In this document: positions 1 to 7,895 of the stretch, piece after piece
Layout of the letters: the number at the start of each line of letters is the position of its first letter
How positions within the stretch are numbered: position 1 is the first letter of the stretch
Assembly: GCA_002500925.1 (NCBI GenBank)
Contig: DLTN01000098.1
Location: 1-24,602, forward strand
Source: Gemmatimonadales bacterium UBA7835
GTDB taxonomy: Bacteria; Gemmatimonadota; Gemmatimonadetes; Longimicrobiales; Gaopeijiaceae
Length of the DNA: 24,602 nt
Reading direction: 5' to 3'
The notes under the pieces: model-generated
The model's database searches: none
Told to the model about the DNA's origin: nothing
What the model saw: the letters and a program-made list of their open reading frames with translations, nothing else
Translations under genes and position numbers: made by a program

Positions 1-1
1 A

Positions 2-1393
2 AACCCCGGAGATGCTCGGGTCGATCGCACCTCTCTTCTCACATTTACGATTGACCCTAGTGATGCCAAAGATCACGACGACGCACTTTCGATTGAGCGC
101 CTCGATGTAGACCGAGTTGAAGTAGGCATCCACATCGCTGATGTCTCGCATTTCGTTGATATTGGAAGCGCAGTTGATACAGAGGCATATGCCCGCGGTA
201 CCAGCGTGTACTTGGTAGATCGCACCATTCCTATGTTGCCAACGATTTTGGCTAACGACGTGTGTTCGCTAAAAACGGGTGTCCCCCGCTTCGCGCTGTC
301 GGTATTCGTTACTCTCGATGCAGAGGGACAAGTACACGACCATAGGTACGAGCACACGATCATTAAATGCAGGGCAGCTCTCTCCTATGAAGAGGCTCAG
401 GAGGTGATCGACGGCAACGCTTCGATTGATCCAGAGGTGGACGGCGCGCTGAACTCTTTGCTGGAGTATGCGCAAGCGATCCGTGCCCTCCGTGTTTTGA
501 GGGGTTCACTAGACTTGGATCTGCCAGAGGTAGAAGTAATAATCGGCCCGAAAGGGGAACCCATCGACATCCGGCGCCGTCAGAGGCTGGAGACGCACCG
601 TGTGATTGAGGATTTCATGATCTTGGCGAATGAGGTTGTCGCTGAAGATTTTGAAAAAAAGGGGATAGATGGGCTCTATCGTGTGCACGAGCCCCCGGCT
701 CCTGAGAAGATGGAGAGGCTCTCCGAGACATTAACTCAATTCGGATTCATGAAGTCGAGGGGGCGTTTGTCACCTTCGGAGATGCAGGAAACCGTTTGCT
801 CGGTGAAGGGGAAGCCGGAGGAAGCCCTGGTGAACATTTTAGTTCTGCGTTCTTTGAGAAGGGCAAGCTACAGTTCGGATAACGTGGGGCACTTTGGCCT
901 TGGGTCACTCGGCTACACGCACTTCACCTCACCCATACGTCGGTATCCAGATCTCGTAGTGCATCGCATGGTAAGTCGGTGTCTAATACATGGTGAAGAG
1001 AGTCCATACCGAGATTCCGACTCCCTTAAAGAACTGGCTAGTCATTGCAGTGTCCGTGAACAAGCAGCGGTAGAGGCTGAGAGGGAGAGCGTAGCGTTCA
1101 TGAAGACCGGGTTCATGGAGAGCCGTCTGGGTGAGGAGTACAGGGGCCAAATCACAGGTGTTGCAGCTTTTGGGCTCTTCGTAACCCTAGATGACATTTT
1201 CATCGAAGGGATGATTCCAGTTGCTACAATGATGGACGATTATTACCGCTTCGAGGAGTCTGATTACGCGTTAGTCGGTGAGCGCGGCCACCGAAGATTT
1301 CGGCTTGGTGACAGTGTGTCGGTCCAAGTCGCTCGGGTCGACATCGGTCGGAGGCAAACCGAGTTCGCGCTTCTGGAGAATTCGGGGCTCTAG
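2..1393 (+). CDS. rnr: Ribonuclease R, C-terminal part (5' end outside window)
   Basis: Processive 3'-to-5' exoribonuclease of the RNB/RNase II family that degrades structured RNA. The frame is open to the left edge, so the true start and the N-terminal cold-shock domains lie outside; 463 residues are visible. The RNB active site is at the very beginning: IDPSDAKDHDDALS, with the metal-binding aspartates at codons 53, 71, 77 and 80 (the pattern of E. coli RNase R D272/D278/D280/D281). It is followed by HIADVSHFV and RGTSVYLVDRTIPMLP, typical of the family. A TSPIRRYPDLVVHR block (around 930-970) and a C-terminal S1 domain (from about 1130, EYRGQITGVAAFGLFV) complete it, and the S1 domain favours RNase R over a short RNB protein. 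The lysine-rich tail of some RNase R proteins is absent. The GTG at 206 is not a start, because it lies after the catalytic motif. Family assignment is secure. Confidence 0.95.
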   Translation, partial: NPGDARVDRTSLLTFTIDPSDAKDHDDALSIERLDVDRVEVGIHIADVSHFVDIGSAVDTEAYARGTSVYLVDRTIPMLPTILANDVCSLKTGVPRFALSVFVTLDAEGQVHDHRYEHTIIKCRAALSYEEAQEVIDGNASIDPEVDGALNSLLEYAQAIRALRVLRGSLDLDLPEVEVIIGPKGEPIDIRRRQRLETHRVIEDFMILANEVVAEDFEKKGIDGLYRVHEPPAPEKMERLSETLTQFGFMKSRGRLSPSEMQETVCSVKGKPEEALVNILVLRSLRRASYSSDNVGHFGLGSLGYTHFTSPIRRYPDLVVHRMVSRCLIHGEESPYRDSDSLKELASHCSVREQAAVEAERESVAFMKTGFMESRLGEEYRGQITGVAAFGLFVTLDDIFIEGMIPVATMMDDYYRFEESDYALVGERGHRRFRLGDSVSVQVARVDIGRRQTEFALLENSGL

Positions 1394-1424
1394 CCCGAGG
1401 GTTGATCTGTCCGTAAACGCAACG

Positions 1425-1437
1425 GAGGCAGGGCCTC
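1425..1437 (+). other. Small GC hairpin after rnr
   Basis: GAGGC-AGG-GCCTC forms a perfect 5-bp stem with a 3-base loop, followed by ACTTT. It sits 32 bases after the rnr stop. It could be a weak terminator or processing site, but the stem is short and there is no real T-run, so function is unproven. The rest of the 188-base rnr-prfB gap holds the possible leader ORF at 1463 and no promoter I can defend. Confidence 0.25.
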
Positions 1438-1462
1438 ACTTTAATGAATGCGAGCTAAGTCC

Positions 1463-1585
1463 ATGGATACCCTTCAAGGCTCCCAATCTACCCCGTATAT
1501 TGATGGTCGATCGCCCCAAGCAGTCGTCTTGAACGGACCCCTTCTCGCATCACTCTTCTGGTCGCACGCGAGCACCCAAGAATGA
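1463..1585 (+). CDS. Possible 40-codon leader ORF overlapping prfB start
   Basis: A short frame, starting MDTLQGSQSTPYIDG and ending SHASTQE, fills most of the gap between rnr and prfB. Its TGA stop (1583-1585) overlaps the prfB ATG (1582-1584) as ATGA, the same coupled arrangement seen at several other junctions here. An in-frame ATG at 1448 would make it 45 residues. Neither start has a strong ribosome-binding site. prfB itself also lacks a good one, which would fit coupling from an upstream frame. The centre (AVVLNGPLLASLFW) is hydrophobic. I recognise no family. It could equally be a chance ORF in a leader region. Confidence 0.3.
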   Translation: MDTLQGSQSTPYIDGRSPQAVVLNGPLLASLFWSHASTQE

Positions 1586-2689
1586 ACAAGGAACAACAGC
1601 AGGAGCTTGAATCACTCCAAGTGAGATTGAGAGATCTCAGGGGGTATCTTTGACCTCGATATCCGTGAAGAACGTCTGAAGAATCTGGACGAACTGATGG
1701 CCGCGACGCACTTCTGGGATGATCAAGAGGTAGCGCGTGATACGATCGAGGAGTCGAATCGACTAAAAGCATGGGTCCGGCCTTGGAATGAGTTGTCCTC
1801 TGAGGCTGATGACCTGAGCGCCTTGGTAGAACTCCTGCTGACCGAAGAGGATCCTGATCTTGATAAGGAACTCGGGGTGGGCCTGAAGGCTCTCGCTGCA
1901 GGGGTCGAATCAATGGAGCTCCGAACTATGCTTCAAGGGGAAGACGACCACCGCGAAGCCATTGTAACACTTCAGCCCGGGGCGGGTGGGCTCGAGTCAC
2001 AGGACTGGGCGGAAATGCTGTTGCGGATGTATACCCGCTGGGCGGAGCGCCGGGGTTATCAGGTTACGCTGCTCGACCTACAACAGGCTGAGGAGGGTGG
2101 CATTAAGAATGCAACCATGGAGATCAGGGGAGAGAGCGCATACGGATACCTTAAGGCGGAAGGTGGGGTGCATAGGCTTGTGCGCATTTCTCCGTTCGAT
2201 GCCCAGAAGCGCAGGCACACGTCATTCGCGAGTGTGTTTGTTTATCCGGTCGTTGATGAGAGTATCGAAATCGATATCGACGATTCCGATCTTCGCGTGG
2301 ACACCTACCGGGCTTCCGGAGCAGGGGGGCAGCACGTGAACAAAACCGATTCGGCAGTGCGGATCACCCACGAACCAACCGGAATCGTGGTGGCGTGCCA
2401 GCAGGAGCGGTCACAACACAAAAACCGGAGCACGGCGATGAAGATGCTCCGCGCTGCCTTGTATCAGAGGGAGGTCGAGGAGAGGGATAAGGCAAAAGAA
2501 GAGGTGCAGAAGGGGATGAGTGAGATCGCTTTCGGGAGCCAAATCCGCTCGTATGTGTTTCAACCGTACACGATGGTTAATGACCACAGAACAGAGACAA
2601 AAATCACTGACGTCCACGGTGTTATGGACGGTGACCTCGATCCACTGATTGAGGCATATTTAAAGATGCTTGGAGCCGCGACGGAGTAG
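1582..2689 (+). CDS. prfB: Peptide chain release factor 2, with programmed +1 frameshift
   Basis: RF2 terminates translation at UAA and UGA on the ribosome. The gene is in two frames: codons 1-23 (1582-1650) end in CTT followed by TGA at 1651, and a +1 shift on CTT-T continues at GAC 1652 to the TAG ending at 2689. The product is 368 residues; E. coli RF2 is 365. ATG 1582 is the only ATG/GTG/TTG in the first frame since the TGA at 1501. The RF2-specific anticodon-like tripeptide SPF is at residues 203-205 (2189-2197) and the peptidyl-hydrolysis GGQ at 248-250 (2324-2332), so this is RF2 and not RF1. lysS follows 3 bases later, the same prfB-lysS order as in E. coli. A caller ignoring recoding would start it wrongly at about 1697. 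Confidence 0.97.
1639..1654 (+). promoter_or_regulatory. RF2 autoregulatory +1 frameshift site
   Basis: The sequence AGGGGGTATCTTTGAC contains an internal Shine-Dalgarno-like AGGGGG (1639-1644), a 3-base spacer TAT, the slippery CTT and an in-frame TGA (1651) followed by C. This matches the E. coli prfB site through the stop codon and following C. When RF2 is scarce the ribosome pauses at UGA, slips from CUU to UUU and continues, so RF2 level controls its own synthesis. The post-shift frame starts GAC-CTC-GAT and is open to the RF2 stop. Confidence 0.96.
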
Positions 2690-2692
2690 GCG

Positions 2693-4237
2693 ATGTCAGA
2701 CATTGAGCCGACAGAAGACCTCAGCCAGATCTTACGCCACCGACGTGAGAAGCTTGAAGAGGTCGTGAAGCGTGGTATGCAGCCATTCGCATACAACTAC
2801 TCAGCCACATCGAGTACGATAGCAGCGATCGAAGGGTTTGAAGCTGCTGAAGCTGGTGGAACGCTGGACGAAGAGGGCTACAGCGAACCAGTGCAGATCG
2901 GTGGTCGTTTGGTGGGGTGGCGGGACATGGGCCGAAGCGTATTTGCCCATGTCGAAGATGGACAAGGTCGTATTCAACTCTATTTCCGGAATAGCGTAGT
3001 CGGTGAATCTTCGTTTGAGGCGCTCTCGGTCCTCGATGTAAGTGACTGGATCGGTGCAGAGGGCAGGATGTTCCGCACGCGCACCGGTGAAGTCACGATC
3101 CAGGTTGAAGGCTGGATCCTGCTCACGAAATCGCTGCGGCCTCTCCCGTTCGGGAAGGTGGAAACCGATGCGCAAACAGGAGAACGGACGGTTTACGGAG
3201 GTTTTCAAGATCAGGAGGCCCGGTATCGACAGCGTTATGCAGACCTCGCGGTGCATCCTGACGTGCGCGAAGTGTTTAGAACGAGGGCGAAAGTGATCAC
3301 TGAGCTTCGCCGTTTTCTCGATGCAGAAGGGTTTCTTGAAGTAGAGACCCCGGTCCTCCAACCTCTATATGGAGGGGCCTCGGCGAGACCCTTTGTGACC
3401 CACCATCACTCCTTGGATCAGAGGATGTACCTGCGTATAGCAGATGAGCTCTACCTAAAGCGACTCGTTGTTGGTGGATTTGAACGAGTCTATGAGATCG
3501 CGAAGGATTTCCGGAATGAGGGCTTGTCCCGGGTACACAATCCAGAATTTACGATGCTTGAGTGGTATCAGGCGTTCTCTGATTATGAGGACCAGATGGA
3601 TCTAGTCGAGAGGATGCTCGTCCACGTCTTAGACTCGGTCGTTGGTGAGAGAGTGATTCGATACGGAGATGATGAGATCCCCGTTACGATGCCTTTCCGG
3701 CGGATAGGCCTAGTTTCGGCCTTATCAGAGGCTATCGGAGAGGATGTTCACGAGATGTCACTCGAGGACCTTATGGGGAAGGCGCAGGAACTCGGGATCA
3801 GTGATCTAGAAGGGTCAGGGAGGGGCAAACTCATTGACAAGCTGTTCGGTGAGTTGGTCGAGCCAGGGTTGATAGAGCCCACCTTTGTTATTGATCACCC
3901 AAAGGAACTCAGCCCACTAGCAAAGGTGCACCGGGATGACGATCGCCTCACGGAGCGGTTCGAGATGTATATCGGCGGCTCTGAGATCTTCAACGGGTTC
4001 TCAGAACTAAATGATCCCATTGATCAAAGGGATCGTTTTGAAGCACAGGCAGCGCTTCGTGATCAAGGAGACGAAGAAGCGCAGCAGATTGACGATGACT
4101 ACATCCGAGCGCTGGAATACGGGATGCCGCCCACTGGAGGCGTGGGAATGGGTGTCGATCGACTAGTGATGATGCTCACAGGGCAAACATCGATAAGAGA
4201 TGTAATCCTCTTTCCGATTCTAAGGTCTGAAGAATAG
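2693..4237 (+). CDS. lysS: Lysyl-tRNA synthetase, class II
   Basis: Charges tRNA-Lys with lysine in the cytoplasm. At 514 residues it matches bacterial class II LysRS (E. coli 505). An N-terminal OB-fold anticodon-binding domain spans about residues 65-170 (GGRLVGWRDMGRSVFAHVED). The catalytic core has class II motif 2 at residue 273 on (FRNEGLSRVHNPEFTMLEWY) and motif 3 at residue 477 on (GMPPTGGVGMGVDRLVMML), ending in the family-typical RDVILFPILR. ATG 2693 lies 3 bases after prfB, with GGAGTAGG just upstream as a good ribosome-binding site, so the two are surely co-transcribed. Nothing is missing or odd. Confidence 0.97.
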   Translation: MSDIEPTEDLSQILRHRREKLEEVVKRGMQPFAYNYSATSSTIAAIEGFEAAEAGGTLDEEGYSEPVQIGGRLVGWRDMGRSVFAHVEDGQGRIQLYFRNSVVGESSFEALSVLDVSDWIGAEGRMFRTRTGEVTIQVEGWILLTKSLRPLPFGKVETDAQTGERTVYGGFQDQEARYRQRYADLAVHPDVREVFRTRAKVITELRRFLDAEGFLEVETPVLQPLYGGASARPFVTHHHSLDQRMYLRIADELYLKRLVVGGFERVYEIAKDFRNEGLSRVHNPEFTMLEWYQAFSDYEDQMDLVERMLVHVLDSVVGERVIRYGDDEIPVTMPFRRIGLVSALSEAIGEDVHEMSLEDLMGKAQELGISDLEGSGRGKLIDKLFGELVEPGLIEPTFVIDHPKELSPLAKVHRDDDRLTERFEMYIGGSEIFNGFSELNDPIDQRDRFEAQAALRDQGDEEAQQIDDDYIRALEYGMPPTGGVGMGVDRLVMMLTGQTSIRDVILFPILRSEE

Positions 4238-4241
4238 TTAG

Positions 4242-5492
4242 GTGAATAGCCTGAACTGGTTTATAGCGAGGCACTACCTCCGGGCTGGTCGCGGACGGGG
4301 CTTACTGTCTCTTATCACCTGGATCGCACTTGGAGGCGTCACACTAGGTGTGGCAGCGCTCATCACTGTGATTTCAGTCATGAGTGGAATGCAGGAGGAG
4401 CTGAGGTCAAAGATCTTAGAGTCGACGCCTCATCTCTATGTGTTGGAGTACAACACGAGTCTCCAGGTGAAAGATTACGAGATAGTGGTCGACACAATCT
4501 TGTCGATGGACGGAGTGGAAGGGGCGGCACCCTTTGCGATGTCGAACGTTACTCTAGTGCTTGAGGGTGGTGAGTATTCCCAGCCCGCGTACCTCTTCGG
4601 TGTCGATATCGACACGTTAGCAGTCCCTGCTACGGAGATGGAGCGGCAAATCGTCGAAGGAGGTCTCGATCTCCGGCTTCCGGAGTCTGGGTTGCCACCG
4701 CTCTTGATGGGTTCAGTGCTGGCTGACCGGATGGGGATTTATCCAGGCGACACAATGGTTGTGATGTCGATGGAGAATCTTAAACAAGATGTATTTGGGG
4801 GCTTCCAGCCAACCCTTCGACAATTCCAAGTAACGGGCACCTTCACAACCGGGATGTACGAATACGACCTAGCTAACATCTATACGACGCTGCCCGACGC
4901 GCAGGAGCTACTTGGCCTAGCTGAATCCGATGCAAGCGGCATCGGCGTTCGTCTAACTGACGAGACTAAAGCGACGGAACTTGGCGCTCAGCTTGGACAA
5001 CGACTTGGATACCCATATTCGGTCCAGTCTTGGATCGAGCGGAATCGAGCACTCTTTAGCGCTCTGCAACTTGAGAAGATCGCCTTAGGTGTGATTGTGT
5101 TTCTTATAGTGTTGGTCGCGGCGTTCAATATTGTCAGCACTCTGGTGATGGTGGTTTCCGATCGTACCAGGGAGATTGGTATTCTCAGGACGATGGGCAT
5201 GACTGAGAAGGGAATTATGCGTGTCTTCATGATTCAGGGCGTCTGGATCGGTGTAATTGGCACAGCGGCTGGCACAACGATGGGCGTCGCCATTTCTTGG
5301 GCCCTAGAGCGCTTCGAGCTGATCAAAATACCTGGAGATGTCTACTTCGTGGATCATCTGCCTGCGACGATGGACCCAGTCACCATCGCCTTGATAGTGG
5401 TTGCAAGCGTCCTCGTTTCATTCGGTGCTACAGTATATCCGGCTCGTCAGGCGTCACGACTCCAGCCGGTCGACGCAATACGACATGGGTAA
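4242..5492 (+). CDS. lolC: LolC/LolE-type lipoprotein-releasing ABC permease
   Basis: Inner-membrane permease of the lipoprotein-releasing complex, which extracts outer-membrane lipoproteins and hands them to LolA. It has 416 residues with the family layout: a cytoplasmic N-terminal helix (NWFIARHYLRA), a first membrane helix (about 20-50), a periplasmic domain of roughly 220 residues, then an FtsX-like domain with three helices (about 280-310, 325-350, 380-405) ending PARQASRLQPVDAIRHG. SVMSGMQEELRSKIL after helix 1 is typical of LolC/LolE. It starts at GTG 4242, 4 bases after lysS, and overlaps lolD by 8 bases (ATGGGTAA). Only one permease is present, so the complex may use two copies of it, as in single-permease Lol systems. 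I cannot tell whether C, E or the merged F name fits best. Confidence 0.85.
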   Translation: MNSLNWFIARHYLRAGRGRGLLSLITWIALGGVTLGVAALITVISVMSGMQEELRSKILESTPHLYVLEYNTSLQVKDYEIVVDTILSMDGVEGAAPFAMSNVTLVLEGGEYSQPAYLFGVDIDTLAVPATEMERQIVEGGLDLRLPESGLPPLLMGSVLADRMGIYPGDTMVVMSMENLKQDVFGGFQPTLRQFQVTGTFTTGMYEYDLANIYTTLPDAQELLGLAESDASGIGVRLTDETKATELGAQLGQRLGYPYSVQSWIERNRALFSALQLEKIALGVIVFLIVLVAAFNIVSTLVMVVSDRTREIGILRTMGMTEKGIMRVFMIQGVWIGVIGTAAGTTMGVAISWALERFELIKIPGDVYFVDHLPATMDPVTIALIVVASVLVSFGATVYPARQASRLQPVDAIRHG

Positions 5493-6204
5493 AAGCTCGG
5501 TCGTCACCGGGGTAGGGCATATACCTCTCGAAGCTCGCCGCGTTCATAAATCATTTCAGGGCGGTGATGGTAGAGAGCTTGAGGTGCTCACGGGTGTAGA
5601 CCTCCGGCTAGCGAGAAACGAAACTGTGGCTGTAATCGGCGCGAGCGGAGCCGGTAAATCTACCCTTCTGCATATACTTGGAGGCTTAGACCGCCCGACT
5701 GAAGGTGAGGTGTCAGTGGGGGGCGCGTTACTGACTGGGTTAGCGGACGAAGAGATCGCGACTGTGCGGAATCGACGTATTGGCTTTGTATTCCAATTTC
5801 ATCACCTCCTCCGTGAATTCACAGCTATTGAGAATGTCATGATGCCGGCACTCATCGCTGGATTAGATGAGTACGAGGCTCGCGGGAAGGCTGAGCTGAT
5901 TTTGGCCGACGTCGGACTCTCTGAGCGTCTGAGGCACAAACCCAGTGAGCTATCCGGAGGGGAGCAACAGCGCGTGGCTGTTGCTCGTTCGCTAGTGAAC
6001 GATCCGATGGTGTTGCTCGCAGACGAGCCAAGTGGAAACCTAGATGCCTATACCAGCACTGCTTTGCACGACCTCTTATTTGACCTCCAAGAGAGCGTGA
6101 ACCTTTCTATCGTTGTGGTGACGCACAACCTTGACCTGGCCAAGAGGGCGGATCGAGTACTTGTAATGGAAGAGGGGAGGCTCCAACCAGATGCTATGGG
6201 GTAG
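5485..6204 (+). CDS. lolD: LolD lipoprotein-releasing ABC ATPase
   Basis: ATPase that drives the Lol permease encoded just upstream. From ATG 5485 the protein has 239 residues (E. coli LolD 233). Walker A GASGAGKST is at residues 52-60, the Q-loop at FQFHHLLREFTA, the ABC signature LSGGEQQR at 156-163, and Walker B LLADEPSGNLD with D180 and E181. FQFHHLLREFTAIENVMMP is the stretch that marks LolD among MacB/FtsE-like ATPases. A start at 5401 would extend deep into the permease gene and adds no family-like sequence, so the 8-base overlap start is preferred. mcsA follows after 45 bases, in which I see only the ribosome-binding region. Confidence 0.93.
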   Translation: MGKSSVVTGVGHIPLEARRVHKSFQGGDGRELEVLTGVDLRLARNETVAVIGASGAGKSTLLHILGGLDRPTEGEVSVGGALLTGLADEEIATVRNRRIGFVFQFHHLLREFTAIENVMMPALIAGLDEYEARGKAELILADVGLSERLRHKPSELSGGEQQRVAVARSLVNDPMVLLADEPSGNLDAYTSTALHDLLFDLQESVNLSIVVVTHNLDLAKRADRVLVMEEGRLQPDAMG

Positions 6205-6249
6205 ATACCCTTGGCGGGGTTGCAATTGGACTGCTTCCGGAAGCGGGCG

Positions 6250-6765
6250 ATGGCTGAGATGAAATGTCAACAGTGTGGGTCGTTAGACGCAGTCGTGCAC
6301 TTGACGCAGATCGTCAATAACGAGATGTCGACTCATCACCTCTGTCAAAAATGTGCTGCGGAGAAGGGCCTCCAGAGCGGCGAGGACCCGTCCAGTAGTC
6401 ATTTGTTGGACCTAATTGATAAGATGGCGAGCGGTCTTCCCGATGCCTCCCATGTGGAGACCATTCGATGTCGCTTCTGCGACCTCACGTTTGGAGAATT
6501 CCGGAAGACGACACGTTTGGGTTGCCCGCAATGCTACGAAACGTTCGGGGATCAGCTTCCTCGGCTACTACGACGCATTCACGGAAGCGATAGCCATGTC
6601 GGTAAGATATACCTGCCTCCCGACCCATCTGCTTCCGAGATGGAAAAGAGGCTTGAAGGCTTGCACCGAAAACTAGACAGGGCGGTCCAGGTTGAAGACT
6701 TCGAGAGGGCTGCAGAGCTTCGAGACGAGATCGGTTCTTTGGCTTTAGTCAAAGAAGCAACGTGA
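6250..6765 (+). CDS. mcsA: McsA, zinc-finger activator of arginine kinase McsB
   Basis: McsA binds and activates McsB. The product has 171 residues (B. subtilis about 185). Four Cys-x2-Cys pairs are visible: KCQQCGS and LCQKCAAEKG near the N-terminus, then RCRFCDLTF and LGCPQCYETFG, expected to bind two zinc ions. A C-terminal UVR motif follows (EDFERAAELRDEI, about 6692-6733). ATG 6250 is chosen because GGAAG stands upstream and the first zinc finger begins four residues in; ATG 6259 is possible. A TTG at 6211 would add unrelated residues. The stop overlaps the mcsB start as GTGA, indicating translational coupling. In Firmicutes ctsR precedes mcsA; here lolD does. Confidence 0.92.
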   Translation: MAEMKCQQCGSLDAVVHLTQIVNNEMSTHHLCQKCAAEKGLQSGEDPSSSHLLDLIDKMASGLPDASHVETIRCRFCDLTFGEFRKTTRLGCPQCYETFGDQLPRLLRRIHGSDSHVGKIYLPPDPSASEMEKRLEGLHRKLDRAVQVEDFERAAELRDEIGSLALVKEAT

Positions 6766-7880
6766 CTGGATTTGGCGTCATCCCCGATCACGGGCTCGAC
6801 TGGCTAGAGGCGAGCGGAGAACACTCAGACGTAGTTCTTTCCACTAGGGTTCGTATTGCTAGGAACCTTCAGGGGCATGCTTTTGGGTCTAGAGCCCGGA
6901 TCAATGATCGAGAGGCAGTCCTCAGGTGCTTTCGGAAGAGCGCCGAGCGATCTCAGATGCTGAAGGGTGGAGCCTTGCTGGTGATACCTGAGGTGCCCGT
7001 TCGGACACAGGAGATTCTCCATGAGAGAAGGCTCGTAACCCGTGAACTACTCGGTCCAGAAGGCTCTGTGCCGGCAACAAGCGCGGCGATCCACTTTTCG
7101 GTCGAAGATCCGGTCAGCGTCATGGTGAATGAAGAGGATCACTTCCGGATGCAAAGCCTCCTCTCCGGCCTGAGGATATTGGAGGCTTGGCAGATTGTTG
7201 ATCAGCTGGACGAAGAGCTTGGGAGAGAGATTCCGTATGCGTACCATCAAGAGTTCGGCTTTCTAACCAGTTGTCCGACGAATGTGGGCACGGGGCTTCG
7301 AGCATCAGTCTTTATGCACCTCCCGGGCTTGGTTTTAACGAAGGAGATTAGTAAAGCCCTCCGGGGATTGGGAGAGCTCGGCTTGACGTTCCGTGGGCTC
7401 TATGGGGAAGGTTCAGAGGTGATTGGCAACTTCTTCCAGATCTCGAATCAGACCACACTGGGCCGAACCGAAGAGGATTTGGTGGATGACCTCGAGCGGG
7501 TCGTCCGAACAGTCATCGAGAAGGAGCTTCACGCGAGGCAGGTCTTACTGCGCGACGCTCCTGCGCTCACCGAGGACAAGATTTGGAGAGCATTTGGGAC
7601 ACTTTGCTACAGTCGGATGCTAACGTTCGAGGAGTTGATGAATTATCTGTCCGGGGTCAGGCTGGGAGTGAGCCTGAACATTCTCCCAGACGTAAGTGTA
7701 TACACGCTCAACAAATTGATGATCTTTACGCAGCCGGCGCATCTGGACCAGGCAGCCGGGCGGAATCTTTCTGATGAAGAACGCGACGCGCATCGTGCCA
7801 CTTTAGTGCGTTCCGTTCTGGCTAACGATGGAGATGTTTCGGGCGCCGCCGAAGGGATTGAGGACAATGGGACTCCCTAG
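6762..7880 (+). CDS. mcsB: Protein arginine kinase McsB
   Basis: Phosphorylates arginine side chains, which marks proteins for ClpC-ClpP degradation. At 372 residues it is close to B. subtilis McsB (363). The phosphagen-kinase fold is shown by STRVRIARNLQGHAF near the N-terminus, NEEDHFRMQ in the middle, and the catalytic cysteine C171 (codon 7272) in SCPTNVGTGLRAS, equivalent to C167 of B. subtilis. RGLYGEGSEVIGNFFQISNQ continues the family signature. The C-terminal phosphoarginine-sensing motif RDxxRA is intact as RDAHRA (residues 341-346), so both catalysis and allosteric control appear functional. It starts at GTG 6762 in a 4-base overlap with mcsA. clpC follows after 15 bases. Confidence 0.95.
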   Translation: MTGFGVIPDHGLDWLEASGEHSDVVLSTRVRIARNLQGHAFGSRARINDREAVLRCFRKSAERSQMLKGGALLVIPEVPVRTQEILHERRLVTRELLGPEGSVPATSAAIHFSVEDPVSVMVNEEDHFRMQSLLSGLRILEAWQIVDQLDEELGREIPYAYHQEFGFLTSCPTNVGTGLRASVFMHLPGLVLTKEISKALRGLGELGLTFRGLYGEGSEVIGNFFQISNQTTLGRTEEDLVDDLERVVRTVIEKELHARQVLLRDAPALTEDKIWRAFGTLCYSRMLTFEELMNYLSGVRLGVSLNILPDVSVYTLNKLMIFTQPAHLDQAAGRNLSDEERDAHRATLVRSVLANDGDVSGAAEGIEDNGTP

Positions 7881-7895
7881 CGGCGCTGACAGGTT

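Noticed and set aside
206..208. GTG as start of RNase R
   Set aside because: The frame is open upstream and already encodes the catalytic RNB motif, so the gene is only cut by the window edge.
1651..1653. In-frame stop as sign of a broken prfB
   Set aside because: The context is the conserved RF2 recoding site, so this is regulation and not a mutation.
1488..1913. Antisense 141-codon frame over the start of prfB
   Set aside because: Opposes the prfB start and frameshift site, and its translation is low-complexity Arg/Ser/Pro; a shadow frame.
2801..3361. Antisense 186-codon frame over lysS
   Set aside because: Lies wholly opposite the well-supported lysS OB-fold region, and its product shows no recognisable motif; a shadow frame.
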